This document shows, piece after piece, positions 49,801 to 63,000 of a stretch of 64,000 nt of DNA. The notes beneath the pieces were generated by a model, which saw only the letters and a list, made by a program, of their open reading frames with translations, ran no database searches and was not told the DNA's origin. Numbering within the stretch: the stretch's first letter is position 1; every line of letters begins with the position of its first letter. The position numbers were made by a program, and so were the translations under genes. Source of the DNA: Pampus argenteus. Lineage: Eukaryota > Chordata > Actinopteri > Scombriformes > Stromateidae. Where the stretch lies: NCBI GenBank assembly GCA_036937835.1, contig CM072869.1, positions 24,257,001 through 24,321,000 of the forward strand, read 5' to 3'.

Positions 49801-50057
49801 TTTTTACAAATGTTACAGTAAAAGCTGCAGGAAGCTCTCAGAAGTGAGTTTTTTGGTCCTAATCATTAGAAATCAGTTACTTGTTGATGGCAAACATGGT
49901 TTTGATTGAAAATATTGCTCCTTGTTTAAGAAAAACTGTAGTTGTCAGTTTTGGCCATCTCTCGCTGAGAGAAAGCTATTTTTAAAATGTTACAGTAAAA
50001 GCTGCAGGAAGCTCTCAGAAGTGAGTTTTTTGGTCCTAATCATTAGAAATCAGTTAC
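43321..50057 (+). repeat. 39-monomer super-repeat, copy 1 (6,737 bp)
   Basis: Contains 20 S, 2 S of 170 bp, 9 M and 8 L monomers (3,380+340+1,593+1,424 = 6,737). It carries two three-L cassettes (43667, 45408), a two-L pair (47319), S monomers with CTATGTTTAC and GATAGCAAAC, and a run of S monomers at 48698-49880, some with GAGTTTTTCGG. Near-identical order resumes at 50058. Confidence 0.88.
43667..44200 (+). repeat. Travelling three-L cassette (178+177+179 bp), example copy
   Basis: Three L monomers with fixed private indels: the first usually has TCGCCGAG, the second has TCGTCGAG and a shortened T-run (GAATTTTTGG), the third has TTGTCTAAG and one extra T (TATTTTTTAC). Total 534 bp. The same cassette starts at 41234, 43667, 45408, 50404, 52145 and 57328, with its last two monomers alone at 60091. 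The 45408 copy has TCGTCGAG in its first monomer too. Confidence 0.9.
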
Positions 50058-53000
50058 TTGTTGATGGCAAACATGGTTTTGATTGAAAATATTGCTCCTT
50101 GTTTAAGAAAAACTGTAGTTGTCAGTTTTGGCCTGAGAGAAAGCTATTTTTACAAATGTTACAGTAAAAGCTGCAGGAAGCTCTCAGAAGTGAGTTTTTT
50201 GGTCCTAATCATTAGAAATCAGTTACTTGTTGATTGCAAACATGGTTTTGATTGAAAATATTGCTCCTTGTTTAATAAAAACTGTAGTTGTCAGTTTTGG
50301 CCTTCTCTCGCTGAGAGAAAGCTATTTTTAAAATGTTACAGTAAAACCTGCAGAAAGCTCTCTGAAGTGAGTTTTTTGCTCCTAATCATTAGAAATCAGT
50401 TACTTGTTGATGGCAAACATGGTTTTGATTGAAAATATTGCTCCTTGTTTAAGAAAAACTATAGTTGTCAGTTTTGGGCTTCTCTCGCCGAGAGAAAGCT
50501 ATTTTTACAAATGTTACAGTAAAACCTGCAGAAAGCTCTCTGAAGTGAGTTTTTTGCTCCTAATCATTAGAAATCAGTTACTTGTTGATGGCAAACATGG
50601 TTTTGATTGAAAATATTGCTCCTTGTTTAAGAAAAACTATAGTTGTCAGTTTTGGGCTTCTCTCGTCGAGAGAAAGCTATTTTTACAAATGTTACAGTAA
50701 AACCTGCAGAAAGCTCTCTGAAGTGAATTTTTGGTCCTAATCATTAGAAATTAGTTACTTGTTGATGGCAAACATGGTTTTGATTGAAAATATTGCTCCT
50801 TGTCTAAGAAAAACTATAGTTGTCAGTTTTGGGCTTCTCTCGTCGAGAGAAAGCTATTTTTTACAAATGTTACAGTAAAAGCTGCAGGAAGCTCTCAGAA
50901 GTGAGTTTTTTGGTCCTAATCATTAGCAATCAGTTACTTGTTGATGGCAAACATGGTTTTGATTGAAAATATTGCTCCTTGTTTAAGAAAAACTGTAGTT
51001 GTCAGTTTTGGCCTGAGAGAAAGCTATGTTTACAAATGTTACAGTAAAAGCTGCAGGAAGCATTCAGAAGTGAGTTTTTTGCTCCTAATCATTAGAAATC
51101 AGTTACTTGTTGATAGCAAACATGGTTTTGATTGAAAATATTGCTCCTTGTTTAAGAAAAACTGTAGTTGTCAGTTTTGGCCTGAGAGAAAGCTATGTTT
51201 ACAAATGTTACAGTAAAAGCTGCAGGAAGCATTCAGAAGTGAGTTTTTTGCTCCTAATCATTAGAAATCAGTTACTTGTTGATAGCAAACATGGTTTTGA
51301 TTGAAAATATTGCTCCTTGTTTAAGAAAAACTGTAGTTGTCAGTTTTGGCCTGAGAGAAAGCTATTTTTACAAATGTTACAGTAAAAGCTGCAGGAAGCT
51401 CTCAGAAGTGAGTTTTTTGGTCCTAATCATTAGAAATCAGTTACTTGTTGATGGCAAACATGGTTTTGATTGAGAATATTGCTCCTTGTTTAAGAAAAAC
51501 TGTAGTTGTCAGTTTTGGCCATCTCTCGCTGAGAGAAAGCTATTTTTAAAATGTTACAGTAAAAGCTGCAGGAAGCTCTCAGAAGTGAGTTTTTTGGTCC
51601 TAATCATTAGAAATCAGTTACTTGTTGATGGCAAACATGGTTTTGATTGAAAATATTGCTCCTTGTTTAAGAAAAACTGTAGTTGTCAGTTTTGGCCATC
51701 TCTCGCTGAGAGAAAGCTATTTTTAAAATGTTACAGTAAAAGCTGCAGGAAGCTCTCAGAAGTGAGTTTTTTGGTCCTAATCATTAGAAATCAGTTACTT
51801 GTTGATGGCAAACATGGTTTTGATTGAAAATATTGCTCCTTGTTTAAGAAAAACTGTAGTTGTCAGTTTTGGCCTGAGAGAAAGCTATTTTTACAAATGT
51901 TACAGTAAAAGCTGCAGGAAGCTCTCAGAAGTGAGTTTTTTGGTCCTAATCATTAGAAATCAGTTACTTGTTGATTGCAAACATGGTTTTGATTGAAAAT
52001 ATTGCTCCTTGTTTAATAAAAACTGTAGTTGTCAGTTTTGGCCTTCTCTCGCTGAGAGAAAGCTATTTTTAAAATGTTACAGTAAAACCTGCAGAAAGCT
52101 CTCTGAAGTGAGTTTTTTGCTCCTAATCATTAGAAATCAGTTACTTGTTGATGGCAAACATGGTTTTGATTGAAAATATTGCTCCTTGTTTAAGAAAAAC
52201 TATAGTTGTCAGTTTTGGGCTTCTCTCGCCGAGAGAAAGCTATTTTTACAAATGTTACAGTAAAACCTGCAGAAAGCTCTCTGAAGTGAGTTTTTTGCTC
52301 CTAATCATTAGAAATCAGTTACTTGTTGATGGCAAACATGGTTTTGATTGAAAATATTGCTCCTTGTTTAAGAAAAACTATAGTTGTCAGTTTTGGGCTT
52401 CTCTCGTCGAGAGAAAGCTATTTTTACAAATGTTACAGTAAAACCTGCAGAAAGCTCTCTGAAGTGAATTTTTGGTCCTAATCATTAGAAATTAGTTACT
52501 TGTTGATGGCAAACATGGTTTTGATTGAAAATATTGCTCCTTGTCTAAGAAAAACTATAGTTGTCAGTTTTGGGCTTCTCTCGTCGAGAGAAAGCTATTT
52601 TTTACAAATGTTACAGTAAAAGCTGCAGGAAGCTCTCAGAAGTGAGTTTTTTGGTCCTAATCATTAGAAATCAGTTACTTGTTGATGGCAAACATGGTTT
52701 TGATTGAAAATATTGCTCCTTGTTTAAGAAAAACTGTAGTTGTCAGTTTTGGCCTTCTCTCGCTGAGAGAAAGCTATTTTTAAAATGTTACAGTAAAAGC
52801 TGCAGGAAGCTCTCAGAAGTGAGTGTTTCGGTCCTAATCATTAGAAATCATTTACTTGTTGATGGCAGACATGGTTTTGATTGAAAATATTGCTCCTTGT
52901 TTAAGAAAAACTGTAGTTGTCAGTTTTGGCCTGAGAGAAAGCTATTTTTTACAAATGTTACAGTAAAAGCTGCAGGAAGCTCTCAGAAGTGAGTTTTTTG

Positions 53001-54778
53001 GTCCTAATCATTAGAAATCAGTTACTTGTTGATGGCAAACATGGTTTTGATTGAAAATATTGCTCCTTGTTTAAGAAAAACTGTAGTTGTCAGTTTTGGC
53101 CTGAGAGAAAGCTATTTTTACAAATGTTACAGTAAAAGCTGCAGGAAGCTCTCAGAAGTGAATTTTTTGGTCCTAATCATTAGAAATCAGTTACTTGTTG
53201 ATGGCAAACATGGTTTTCATTGAAAATATTGCTCCTTGTTTAAGAAAAACTGTAGTTGTCAGTTTTGGCCTGAGAGAAAGCTATTTTTACAAATGTTACA
53301 GTAAAAGCTGCAGGAAGCTCTCAGAAGTGAGTTTTTTGGTCCTAATCATTAGAAATCAGTTACTTGTTGATGGCAAACATGGTTTTGATTGAAAGTATTG
53401 CTCCTTGTTTAAGAAAAACTGTAGTTGTCAGTTTTGGCCATCTCTCGCTGAGAGAAAGCTATTTTTAAAATGTTACAGTAAAAGCTGCAGGAAGCTCTCA
53501 GAAGTGAGTTTTTTGGTCCTAATCATTAGAAATCAGTTACTTGTTGATGGCAAACATGGTTTTGATTGAAAATTTTGCTCCTTGTTTAAAAAAAACTGTA
53601 GTTGTCAGTTTTGGCCTGAGAGAAAGCTATATTTACAAATGTTACAGTAAAAGCTGCAGGAAGCTCTCAGAAGTGAGTTTTTTGCTCCTAATCATTAGAA
53701 ATCAGTTACTTGTTGATGGCAAACATGGTTTTGATTGAAAATATTGCTCCTTGTTTAAGAAAAACTGTAGTTGTCAGTTTTGGCCTGAGAGAAAGCTATT
53801 TTTACAAATGTTACAGTAAAAGCTGCAGGAAGCTCTCAGAAGTGAGTTTTTTGGTCCTAATCATTAGAAATCAGTTACTTGTTGATTGCAAACATGGTTT
53901 TGATTGAAAATATTGCTCCTTGTTTAATAAAAACTGTAGTTGTCAGTTTTGGCCTTCTCTCGCTGAGAGAAAGCTATTTTTAAAATGTTACAGTAAAACC
54001 TGCAGAAAGCTCTCTGAAGTGAGTTTTTTGCTCCTAATCATTAGAAATCAGTTACTTGTTGATGGCAAACATGGTTTTGATTGAAAATATTGCTCCTTGT
54101 TTAAGAAAAACTATAGTTGTCAGTTTTGGGCTTCTCTCGCCGAGAGAAAGCTATTTTTACAAATGTTACAGTAAAACCTGCAGAAAGCTCTCTGAAGTGA
54201 GTTTTTTGCTCCTAATCATTAGAAATCAGTTACTTGTTGATGGCAAACATGGTTTTGATTGAAAATATTGCTCCTTGTTTAAGAAAAACTATAGTTGTCA
54301 GTTTTGGGCTTCTCTCGTCGAGAGAAAGCTATTTTTACAAATGTTACAGTAAAAGCTGCAGGAAGCTCTCAGAAGTGAGTTTTTTGGTCCTAATCATTAG
54401 CAATCAGTTACTTGTTGATGGCAAACATGGTTTTGATTGAAAATATTGCTCCTTGTTTAAGAAAAACTGTAGTTGTCAGTTTTGGCCTGAGAGAAAGCTA
54501 TGTTTACAAATGTTACAGTAAAAGCTGCAGGAAGCATTCAGAAGTGAGTTTTTTGCTCCTAATCATTAGAAATCAGTTACTTGTTGATAGCAAACATGGT
54601 TTTGATTGAAAATATTGCTCCTTGTTTAAGAAAAACTGTAGTTGTCAGTTTTGGCCTGAGAGAAAGCTATTTTTACAAATGTTACAGTAAAAGCTGCAGG
54701 AAGCATTCAGAAGTGAGTTTTTTGCTCCTAATCATTAGAAATCAGTTACTTGTTGATAGCAAACATGGTTTTGATTGA
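50058..54778 (+). repeat. 39-monomer super-repeat, copy 2 (partial, about 4.7 kb)
   Basis: Follows copy 1 monomer by monomer at +6,737 bp through the S anchored at 54581. Homology also extends upstream one M monomer (43144/49881), so about 5 kb is shared. After that, 54750 differs from 48013 and the order changes. One marker differs: GTTTTCATTG is present at 53195 but GTTTTGATTG at 46458. Confidence 0.88.
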
Positions 54779-55612
54779 AAATATTGCTCCTTGTTTAAGA
54801 AAAACTGTAGTTGTCAGTTTTGGCCTGAGAGAAAGCTATTTTTACAAATGTTACAGTAAAAGCTGCAGAAAGCTCTCTGAAGTGAGTTTTTTGCTCCTAA
54901 TCATTAGAAATCAGTTACTTGTTGATGGCAAACATGGTTTTGATTGAAAATATTGCTCCTTGTTTAAGAAAAACTATAGTTGTCAGTTTTGGGCTTCTCT
55001 CGCCGAGAGAAAGCTATTTTTACAAATGTTACAGTAAAACCTGCAGAAAGCTCTCTGAAGTGAGTTTTTTGCTCCTAATCATTAGAAATCAGTTACTTGT
55101 TGATGGCAAACATGGTTTTGATTGAAAATATTGCTCCTTGTTTAAGAAAAACTATAGTTGTCAGTTTTGGGCTTCTCTCGTCGAGAGAAAGCTATTTTTA
55201 CAAATGTTACAGTAAAAGCTGCAGGAAGCTCTCAGAAGTGAGTTTTTTGGTCCTAATCATTAGCAATCAGTTACTTGTTGATGGCAAACATGGTTTTGAT
55301 TGAAAATATTGCTCCTTGTTTAAGAAAAACTGTAGTTGTCAGTTTTGGCCTGAGAGAAAGCTATGTTTACAAATGTTACAGTAAAAGCTGCAGGAAGCAT
55401 TCAGAAGTGAGTTTTTTGCTCCTAATCATTAGAAATCAGTTACTTGTTGATAGCAAACATGGTTTTGATTGAAAATATTGCTCCTTGTTTAAGAAAAACT
55501 GTAGTTGTCAGTTTTGGCCTGAGAGAAAGCTATTTTTACAAATGTTACAGTAAAAGCTGCAGGAAGCTCTCAGAAGTGAGTTTTTCGGTCCTAATCATTA
55601 GAAATCAGTTAC
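54056..55612 (+). repeat. Five-monomer duplication (863 bp): L L S S S
   Basis: L L S S at 54056-54749 is repeated at 54919-55612, offset 863 bp (2x178 + 3x169). The joining S at 54750 is a hybrid: it has GCTGCAGAAAGCTCTCTGAAG, a downstream half typical of the M or L neighbours. This marks the crossover point where the 6,737-bp register is lost. Confidence 0.8.
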
Positions 55613-57861
55613 TTGTTGATGGCAAACATGGTTTTGATTGAAAATATTGCTCCTTGTTTAAGAAAAACTGTAGTTGTCAGTTTTGGCCTGAGAGAAAGCT
55701 ATTTTTTACAAATGTTACAGTAAAAGCTGCAGGAAGCTCTCAGAAGTGAGTTTTTTGGTCCTAATCATTAGAAATCAGTTACTTGTTGATGGCAAACATG
55801 GTTTTGATTGAAAATATTGCTCCTTGTTTAAGAAAAACTGTAGTTGTCAGTTTTGGCTTGAGAGAAAGCTATTTTTACAAATGTTACAGTAAAAGCTGCA
55901 GGAAGCTCTCAGAAGTGAGTTTTTTGCTCCTAATCATTAGAAATCAGTTACTTGTTGATGGCAAACATGGTTTTGATTGAAAATATTGCTCCTTGTTTAA
56001 GAAAAACTGTAGTTGTCAGTTTTGGCCTGAGAGAAAGCTATATTTACAAATGTTACAGTAAAAGCTGCAGGAAGCTCTCAGAAGTGAGTTTTTTGGTCCT
56101 AATCATTAGAAATCAGTTACTTGTTGATGGCAAACATGGTTTTGATTGAAAATATTGCTCCTTGTTTAAGAAAAACTGTAGTTGTCAGTTTTGGCCTGAG
56201 AGAAAGCTATTTTTACAAATGTTACAGTAAAAGCTGCAGGAAGCTCTCAGAAGTGAGTTTTTTGGTCCTAATCATTAGAAATCAGTTACTTGTTGATGGC
56301 AAACATGGTTTTGATTGAAAATATTGCTCCTTGTTTAAGAAAAACTGTAGTTGTCAGTTTTGGCCTGAGAGAAAGCTATTTTTTACAAATGTTACAGTAA
56401 AAGCTGCAGGAAGCTCTCAGAAGTGAGTTTTTTGGTCCTAATCATTAGAAATCAGTTACTTGTTGATGGCAAACATGGTTTTGATTGAAAATATTGCTCC
56501 TTGTTTAAGAAAAACTGTAGTTGTCAGTTTTGGCCTGAGAGAAAGCTATTTTTACAAATGTTACAGTAAAAGCTGCAGGAAGCTCTCAGAAGTGAATTTT
56601 TTGGTCCTAATCATTAGAAATCAGTTACTTGTTGATGGCAAACATGGTTTTCATTGAAAATATTGCTCCTTGTTTAAGAAAAACTGTAGTTGTCAGTTTT
56701 GGCCTGAGAGAAAGCTATTTTTACAAATGTTACAGTAAAAGCTGCAGGAAGCTCTCAGAAGTGAGTTTTTTGGTCCTAATCATTAGAAATCAGTTACTTG
56801 TTGATGGCAAACATGGTTTTGATTAAAATTTTGCTCCTTGTTTAAGAAAAACTGTAGTTGTCAGTTTTGGCCATCTCTCGCTGAGAGAAAGCTATTTTTA
56901 AAATGTTACAGTAAAAGCTGCAGGAAGCTCTCAGAAGTGAGTTTTTTGGTCCTAATCATTAGAAATCAGTTACTTGTTGATGGCAAACATGGTTTTGATT
57001 GAAAATATTGCTCCTTGTTTAAGAAAAACTGTAGTTGTCAGTTTTGGCCATCTCTCGCTGAGAGAAAGCTATTTTTAAAATGTTACAGTAAAAGCTGCAG
57101 GAAGCTCTCAGAAGTGAGTTTTTTGGTCCTAATCATTAGAAATCAGTTACTTGTTGATGGCAAACATGGTTTTGATTGAAAATATTGCTCCTTGTTTAAT
57201 AAAAACTGTAGTTGTCAGTTTTGGCCTTCTCTCGCTGAGAGAAAGCTATTTTTAAAATGTTACAGTAAAACCTGCAGAAAGCTCTCTGAAGTGAGTTTTT
57301 TGCTCCTAATCATTAGAAATCAGTTACTTGTTGATGGCAAACATGGTTTTGATTGAAAATATTGCTCCTTGTTTAAGAAAAACTATAGTTGTCAGTTTTG
57401 GGCTTCTCTCGCCGAGAGAAAGCTATTTTTACAAATGTTACAGTAAAACCTGCAGAAAGCTCTCTGAAGTGAGTTTTTTGCTCCTAATCATTAGAAATCA
57501 GTTACTTGTTGATGGCAAACATGGTTTTGATTGAAAATATTGCTCCTTGTTTAAGAAAAACTATAGTTGTCAGTTTTGGGCTTCTCTCGTCGAGAGAAAG
57601 CTATTTTTACAAATGTTACAGTAAAACCTGCAGAAAGCTCTCTGAAGTGAATTTTTGGTCCTAATCATTAGAAATTAGTTACTTGTTGATGGCAAACATG
57701 GTTTTGATTGAAAATATTGCTCCTTGTCTAAGAAAAACTATAGTTGTCAGTTTTGGGCTTCTCTCGTCGAGAGAAAGCTATTTTTTACAAATGTTACAGT
57801 AAAAGCTGCAGGAAGCTCTCAGAAGTGAGTTTTTTGGTCCTAATCATTAGCAATCAGTTAC
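55613..57861 (+). repeat. Mosaic block with segments from the 42-44 kb and 48-49 kb regions
   Basis: Order S(170) S S S S(170) S S M(176) M M L L L. The part with GTTTTCATTG and GATTAAAATTTTG (56460-57150) matches 42630-43320 at 13,830 bp. The part from 57151 onward matches 50227 onward at 6,924 bp and runs into the three-L cassette. At 43321 an S-M pair intervenes that is absent here. Confidence 0.8.
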
Positions 57862-60090
57862 TTGTTGATGGCAAACATGGTTTTGATTGAAAATATTGCT
57901 CCTTGTTTAAGAAAAACTGTAGTTGTCAGTTTTGGCCTGAGAGAAAGCTATGTTTACAAATGTTACAGTAAAAGCTGCAGGAAGCATTCAGAAGTGAGTT
58001 TTTTGCTCCTAATCATTAGAAATCAGTTACTTGTTGATAGCAAACATGGTTTTGATTGAAAATATTGCTCCTTGTTTAAGAAAAACTGTAGTTGTCAGTT
58101 TTGGCCTGAGAGAAAGCTATGTTTACAAATGTTACAGTAAAAGCTGCAGGAAGCATTCAGAAGTGAGTTTTTTGCTCCTAATCATTAGAAATCAGTTACT
58201 TGTTGATAGCAAACATGGTTTTGATTGAAAATATTGCTCCTTGTTTAAGAAAAACTGTAGTTGTCAGTTTTGGCCTGAGAGAAAGCTATTTTTACAAATG
58301 TTACAGTAAAAGCTGCAGGAAGCTCTCAGAAGTGAGTTTTTTGGTCCTAATCATTAGAAATCAGTTACTTGTTGATGGCAAACATGGTTTTGATTGAGAA
58401 TATTGCTCCTTGTTTAAGAAAAACTGTAGTTGTCAGTTTTGGCCATCTCTCGCTGAGAGAAAGCTATTTTTAAAATGTTACAGTAAAAGCTGCAGGAAGC
58501 TCTCAGAAGTGAGTTTTTTGGTCCTAATCATTAGAAATCAGTTACTTGTTGATGGCAAACATGGTTTTGATTGAAAATATTGCTCCTTGTTTAAGAAAAA
58601 CTGTAGTTGTCAGTTTTGGCCATCTCTCGCTGAGAGAAAGCTATTTTTAAAATGTTACAGTAAAAGCTGCAGGAAGCTCTCAGAAGTGAGTTTTTTGGTC
58701 CTAATCATTAGAAATCAGTTACTTGTTGATGGCAAACATGGTTTTGATTGAAAATATTGCTCCTTGTTTAAGAAAAACTGTAGTTGTCAGTTTTGGCCTG
58801 AGAGAAAGCTATTTTTACAAATGTTACAGTAAAAGCTGCAGGAAGCTCTCAGAAGTGAGTTTTTTGGTCCTAATCATTAGAAATCAGTTACTTGTTGATG
58901 GCAAACATGGTTTTGATTGAAAATATTGTTCCTTGTTTAAGAAAAACTGTAGTTGTCAGTTTTGGCCTGAGAGAAAGCTATATTTACAAATGTTACAGTA
59001 AAAGCTGCAGGAAGCTCTCAGAAGTGAGTTTTTTGCTCCTAATCATTAGAAATCTGTTACTTGTTGATGGCAAACATGGTTTTGATTGAAAATATTGCTC
59101 CTTGTTTAAGAAAAACTGTAGTTGTCAGTTTTGGCCTGAGAGAAAGCTATGTTTACAAATGTTACAGTAAAAGCTGCAGGAAGCATTCAGAAGTGAGTTT
59201 TTTGCTCCTAATCATTAGAAATCAGTTACTTGTTGATAGCAAACATGGTTTTGATTGAAAATATTGCTCCTTGTTTAAGAAAAACTGTAGTTGTCAGTTT
59301 TGGCCTGAGAGAAAGCTATGTTTACAAATGTTACAGTAAAAGCTGCAGGAAGCATTCAGAAGTGAGTTTTTTGCTCCTAATCATTAGAAATCAGTTACTT
59401 GTTGATAGCAAACATGGTTTTGATTGAAAATATTGCTCCTTGTTTAAGAAAAACTGTAGTTGTCAGTTTTGGCCTGAGAGAAAGCTATTTTTACAAATGT
59501 TACAGTAAAAGCTGCAGGAAGCTCTCAGAAGTGAGTTTTTTGGTCCTAATCATTAGAAATCAGTTACTTGTTGATGGCAAACATGGTTTTGATTGAGAAT
59601 ATTGCTCCTTGTTTAAGAAAAACTGTAGTTGTCAGTTTTGGCCATCTCTCGCTGAGAGAAAGCTATTTTTAAAATGTTACAGTAAAAGCTGCAGGAAGCT
59701 CTCAGAAGTGAGTTTTTTGGTCCTAATCATTAGAAATCAGTTACTTGTTGATGGCAAACATGGTTTTGATTGAAAATATTGCTCCTTGTTTAAGAAAAAC
59801 TGTAGTTGTCAGTTTTGGCCATCTCTCGCTGAGAGAAAGCTATTTTTAAAATGTTACAGTAAAAGCTGCAGGAAGCTCTCAGAAGTGAGTTTTTTGGTCC
59901 TAATCATTAGAAATCAGTTACTTGTTGATGGCAAACATGGTTTTGATTGAAAATATTGCTCCTTGTTTAAGAAAAACTGTAGTTGTCAGTTTTGGCCTGA
60001 GAGAAAGCTATTTTTACAAATGTTACAGTAAAAGCTGCAGGAAGCTCTCAGAAGTGAGTTTTTTGGTCCTAATCATTAGAAATCAGTTAC
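57862..60090 (+). repeat. Seven-monomer duplication (1,199 bp)
   Basis: S S S M M S S at 57862-59060 is followed by S S S M M S at 59061-60090, offset 1,199 bp (5x169 + 2x177). The first two S monomers of each copy carry CTATGTTTAC and GATAGCAAAC. The S at 58892 has private ATTGTTCCTTG and AATCTGTTAC. Confidence 0.84.
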
Positions 60091-63000
60091 TTGTTGATGG
60101 CAAACATGGTTTTGATTGAAAATATTGCTCCTTGTTTAAGAAAAACTATAGTTGTCAGTTTTGGGCTTCTCTCGTCGAGAGAAAGCTATTTTTACAAATG
60201 TTACAGTAAAACCTGCAGAAAGCTCTCTGAAGTGAATTTTTGGTCCTAATCATTAGAAATTAGTTACTTGTTGATGGCAAACATGGTTTTGATTGAAAAT
60301 ATTGCTCCTTGTCTAAGAAAAACTATAGTTGTCAGTTTTGGGCTTCTCTCGTCGAGAGAAAGCTATTTTTTACAAATGTTACAGTAAAAGCTGCAGGAAG
60401 CTCTCAGAAGTGAGTTTTTTGGTCCTAATCATTAGAAATCAGTTACTTGTTGATGGCAAACATGGTTTTGATTGAAAATATTGCTCCTTGTTTAAGAAAA
60501 ACTGTAGTTGTCAGTTTTGGCCTTCTCTCGCTGAGAGAAAGCTATTTTTAAAATGTTACAGTAAAAGCTGCAGGAAGCTCTCAGAAGTGAGTGTTTCGGT
60601 CCTAATCATTAGAAATCATTTACTTGTTGATGGCAGACATGGTTTTGATTGAAAATATTGCTCCTTGTTTAAGAAAAACTGTAGTTGTCAGTTTTGGCCT
60701 GAGAGAAAGCTATTTTTTACAAATGTTACAGTAAAAGCTGCAGGAAGCTCTCAGAAGTGAGTTTTTTGGTCCTAATCATTAGAAATCAGTTACTTGTTGA
60801 TGGCAAACATGGTTTTGATTGAAAATATTGCTCCTTGTTTAAGAAAAACTGTAGTTGTCAGTTTTGGCCTGAGAGAAAGCTATTTTTACAAATGTTACAG
60901 TAAAAGCTGCAGGAAGCTCTCAGAAGTGAATTTTTTGGTCCTAATCATTAGAAATCAGTTACTTGTTGATGGCAAACATGGTTTTCATTGAAAATATTGC
61001 TCCTTGTTTAAGAAAAACTGTAGTTGTCAGTTTTGGCCTGAGAGAAAGCTATTTTTACAAATGTTACAGTAAAAGCTGCAGGAAGCTCTCAGAAGTGAGT
61101 TTTTTGGTCCTAATCATTAGAAATCAGTTACTTGTTGATGGCAAACATGGTTTTGATTGAAAGTATTGCTCCTTGTTTAAGAAAAACTGTAGTTGTCAGT
61201 TTTGGCCATCTCTCGCTGAGAGAAAGCTATTTTTAAAATGTTACAGTAAAAGCTGCAGGAAGCTCTCAGAAGTGAGTTTTTTGGTCCTAATCATTAGAAA
61301 TCAGTTACTTGTTGATGGCAAACATGGTTTTGATTGAAAATTTTGCTCCTTGTTTAAAAAAAACTGTAGTTGTCAGTTTTGGCCTGAGAGAAAGCTATAT
61401 TTACAAATGTTACAGTAAAAGCTGCAGGAAGCTCTCAGAAGTGAGTTTTTTGCTCCTAATCATTAGAAATCAGTTACTTGTTGATGGCAAACATGGTTTT
61501 GATTGAAAATATTGCTCCTTGTTTAAGAAAAACTGTAGTTGTCAGTTTTGGCCTGAGAGAAAGCTATTTTTACAAATGTTACAGTAAAAGCTGCAGGAAG
61601 CTCTCAGAAGTGAGTTTTTTGGTCCTAATCATTAGAAATCAGTTACTTGTTGATTGCAAACATGGTTTTGATTGAAAATATTGCTCCTTGTTTAATAAAA
61701 ACTGTAGTTGTCAGTTTTGGCCTTCTCTCGCTGAGAGAAAGCTATTTTTAAAATGTTACAGTAAAACCTGCAGAAAGCTCTCTGAAGTGAGTTTTTTGCT
61801 CCTAATCATTAGAAATCAGTTACTTGTTGATGGCAAACATGGTTTTGATTGAAAATATTGCTCCTTGTTTAAGAAAAACTATAGTTGTCAGTTTTGGGCT
61901 TCTCTCGCCGAGAGAAAGCTATTTTTACAAATGTTACAGTAAAACCTGCAGAAAGCTCTCTGAAGTGAGTTTTTTGCTCCTAATCATTAGAAATCAGTTA
62001 CTTGTTGATGGCAAACATGGTTTTGATTGAAAATATTGCTCCTTGTTTAAGAAAAACTATAGTTGTCAGTTTTGGGCTTCTCTCGTCGAGAGAAAGCTAT
62101 TTTTACAAATGTTACAGTAAAAGCTGCAGGAAGCTCTCAGAAGTGAGTTTTTTGGTCCTAATCATTAGCAATCAGTTACTTGTTGATGGCAAACATGGTT
62201 TTGATTGAAAATATTGCTCCTTGTTTAAGAAAAACTGTAGTTGTCAGTTTTGGCCTGAGAGAAAGCTATGTTTACAAATGTTACAGTAAAAGCTGCAGGA
62301 AGCATTCAGAAGTGAGTTTTTTGCTCCTAATCATTAGAAATCAGTTACTTGTTGATAGCAAACATGGTTTTGATTGAAAATATTGCTCCTTGTTTAAGAA
62401 AAACTGTAGTTGTCAGTTTTGGCCTGAGAGAAAGCTATTTTTACAAATGTTACAGTAAAAGCTGCAGGAAGCATTCAGAAGTGAGTTTTTTGCTCCTAAT
62501 CATTAGAAATCAGTTACTTGTTGATAGCAAACATGGTTTTGATTGAAAATATTGCTCCTTGTTTAAGAAAAACTGTAGTTGTCAGTTTTGGCCTGAGAGA
62601 AAGCTATTTTTACAAATGTTACAGTAAAAGCTGCAGGAAGCTCTCAGAAGTGAGTTTTTCGGTCCTAATCATTAGAAATCAGTTACTTGTTGATGGCAAA
62701 CATGGTTTTGATTGAAAATATTGCTCCTTGTTTAAGAAAAACTGTAGTTGTCAGTTTTGGCCTGAGAGAAAGCTATTTTTTACAAATGTTACAGTAAAAG
62801 CTGCAGGAAGCTCTCAGAAGTGAGTTTTTTGGTCCTAATCATTAGAAATCAGTTACTTGTTGATGGCAAACATGGTTTTGATTGAAAATATTGCTCCTTG
62901 TTTAAGAAAAACTGTAGTTGTCAGTTTTGGCTTGAGAGAAAGCTATTTTTACAAATGTTACAGTAAAAGCTGCAGGAAGCTCTCAGAAGTGAGTTTTTTG

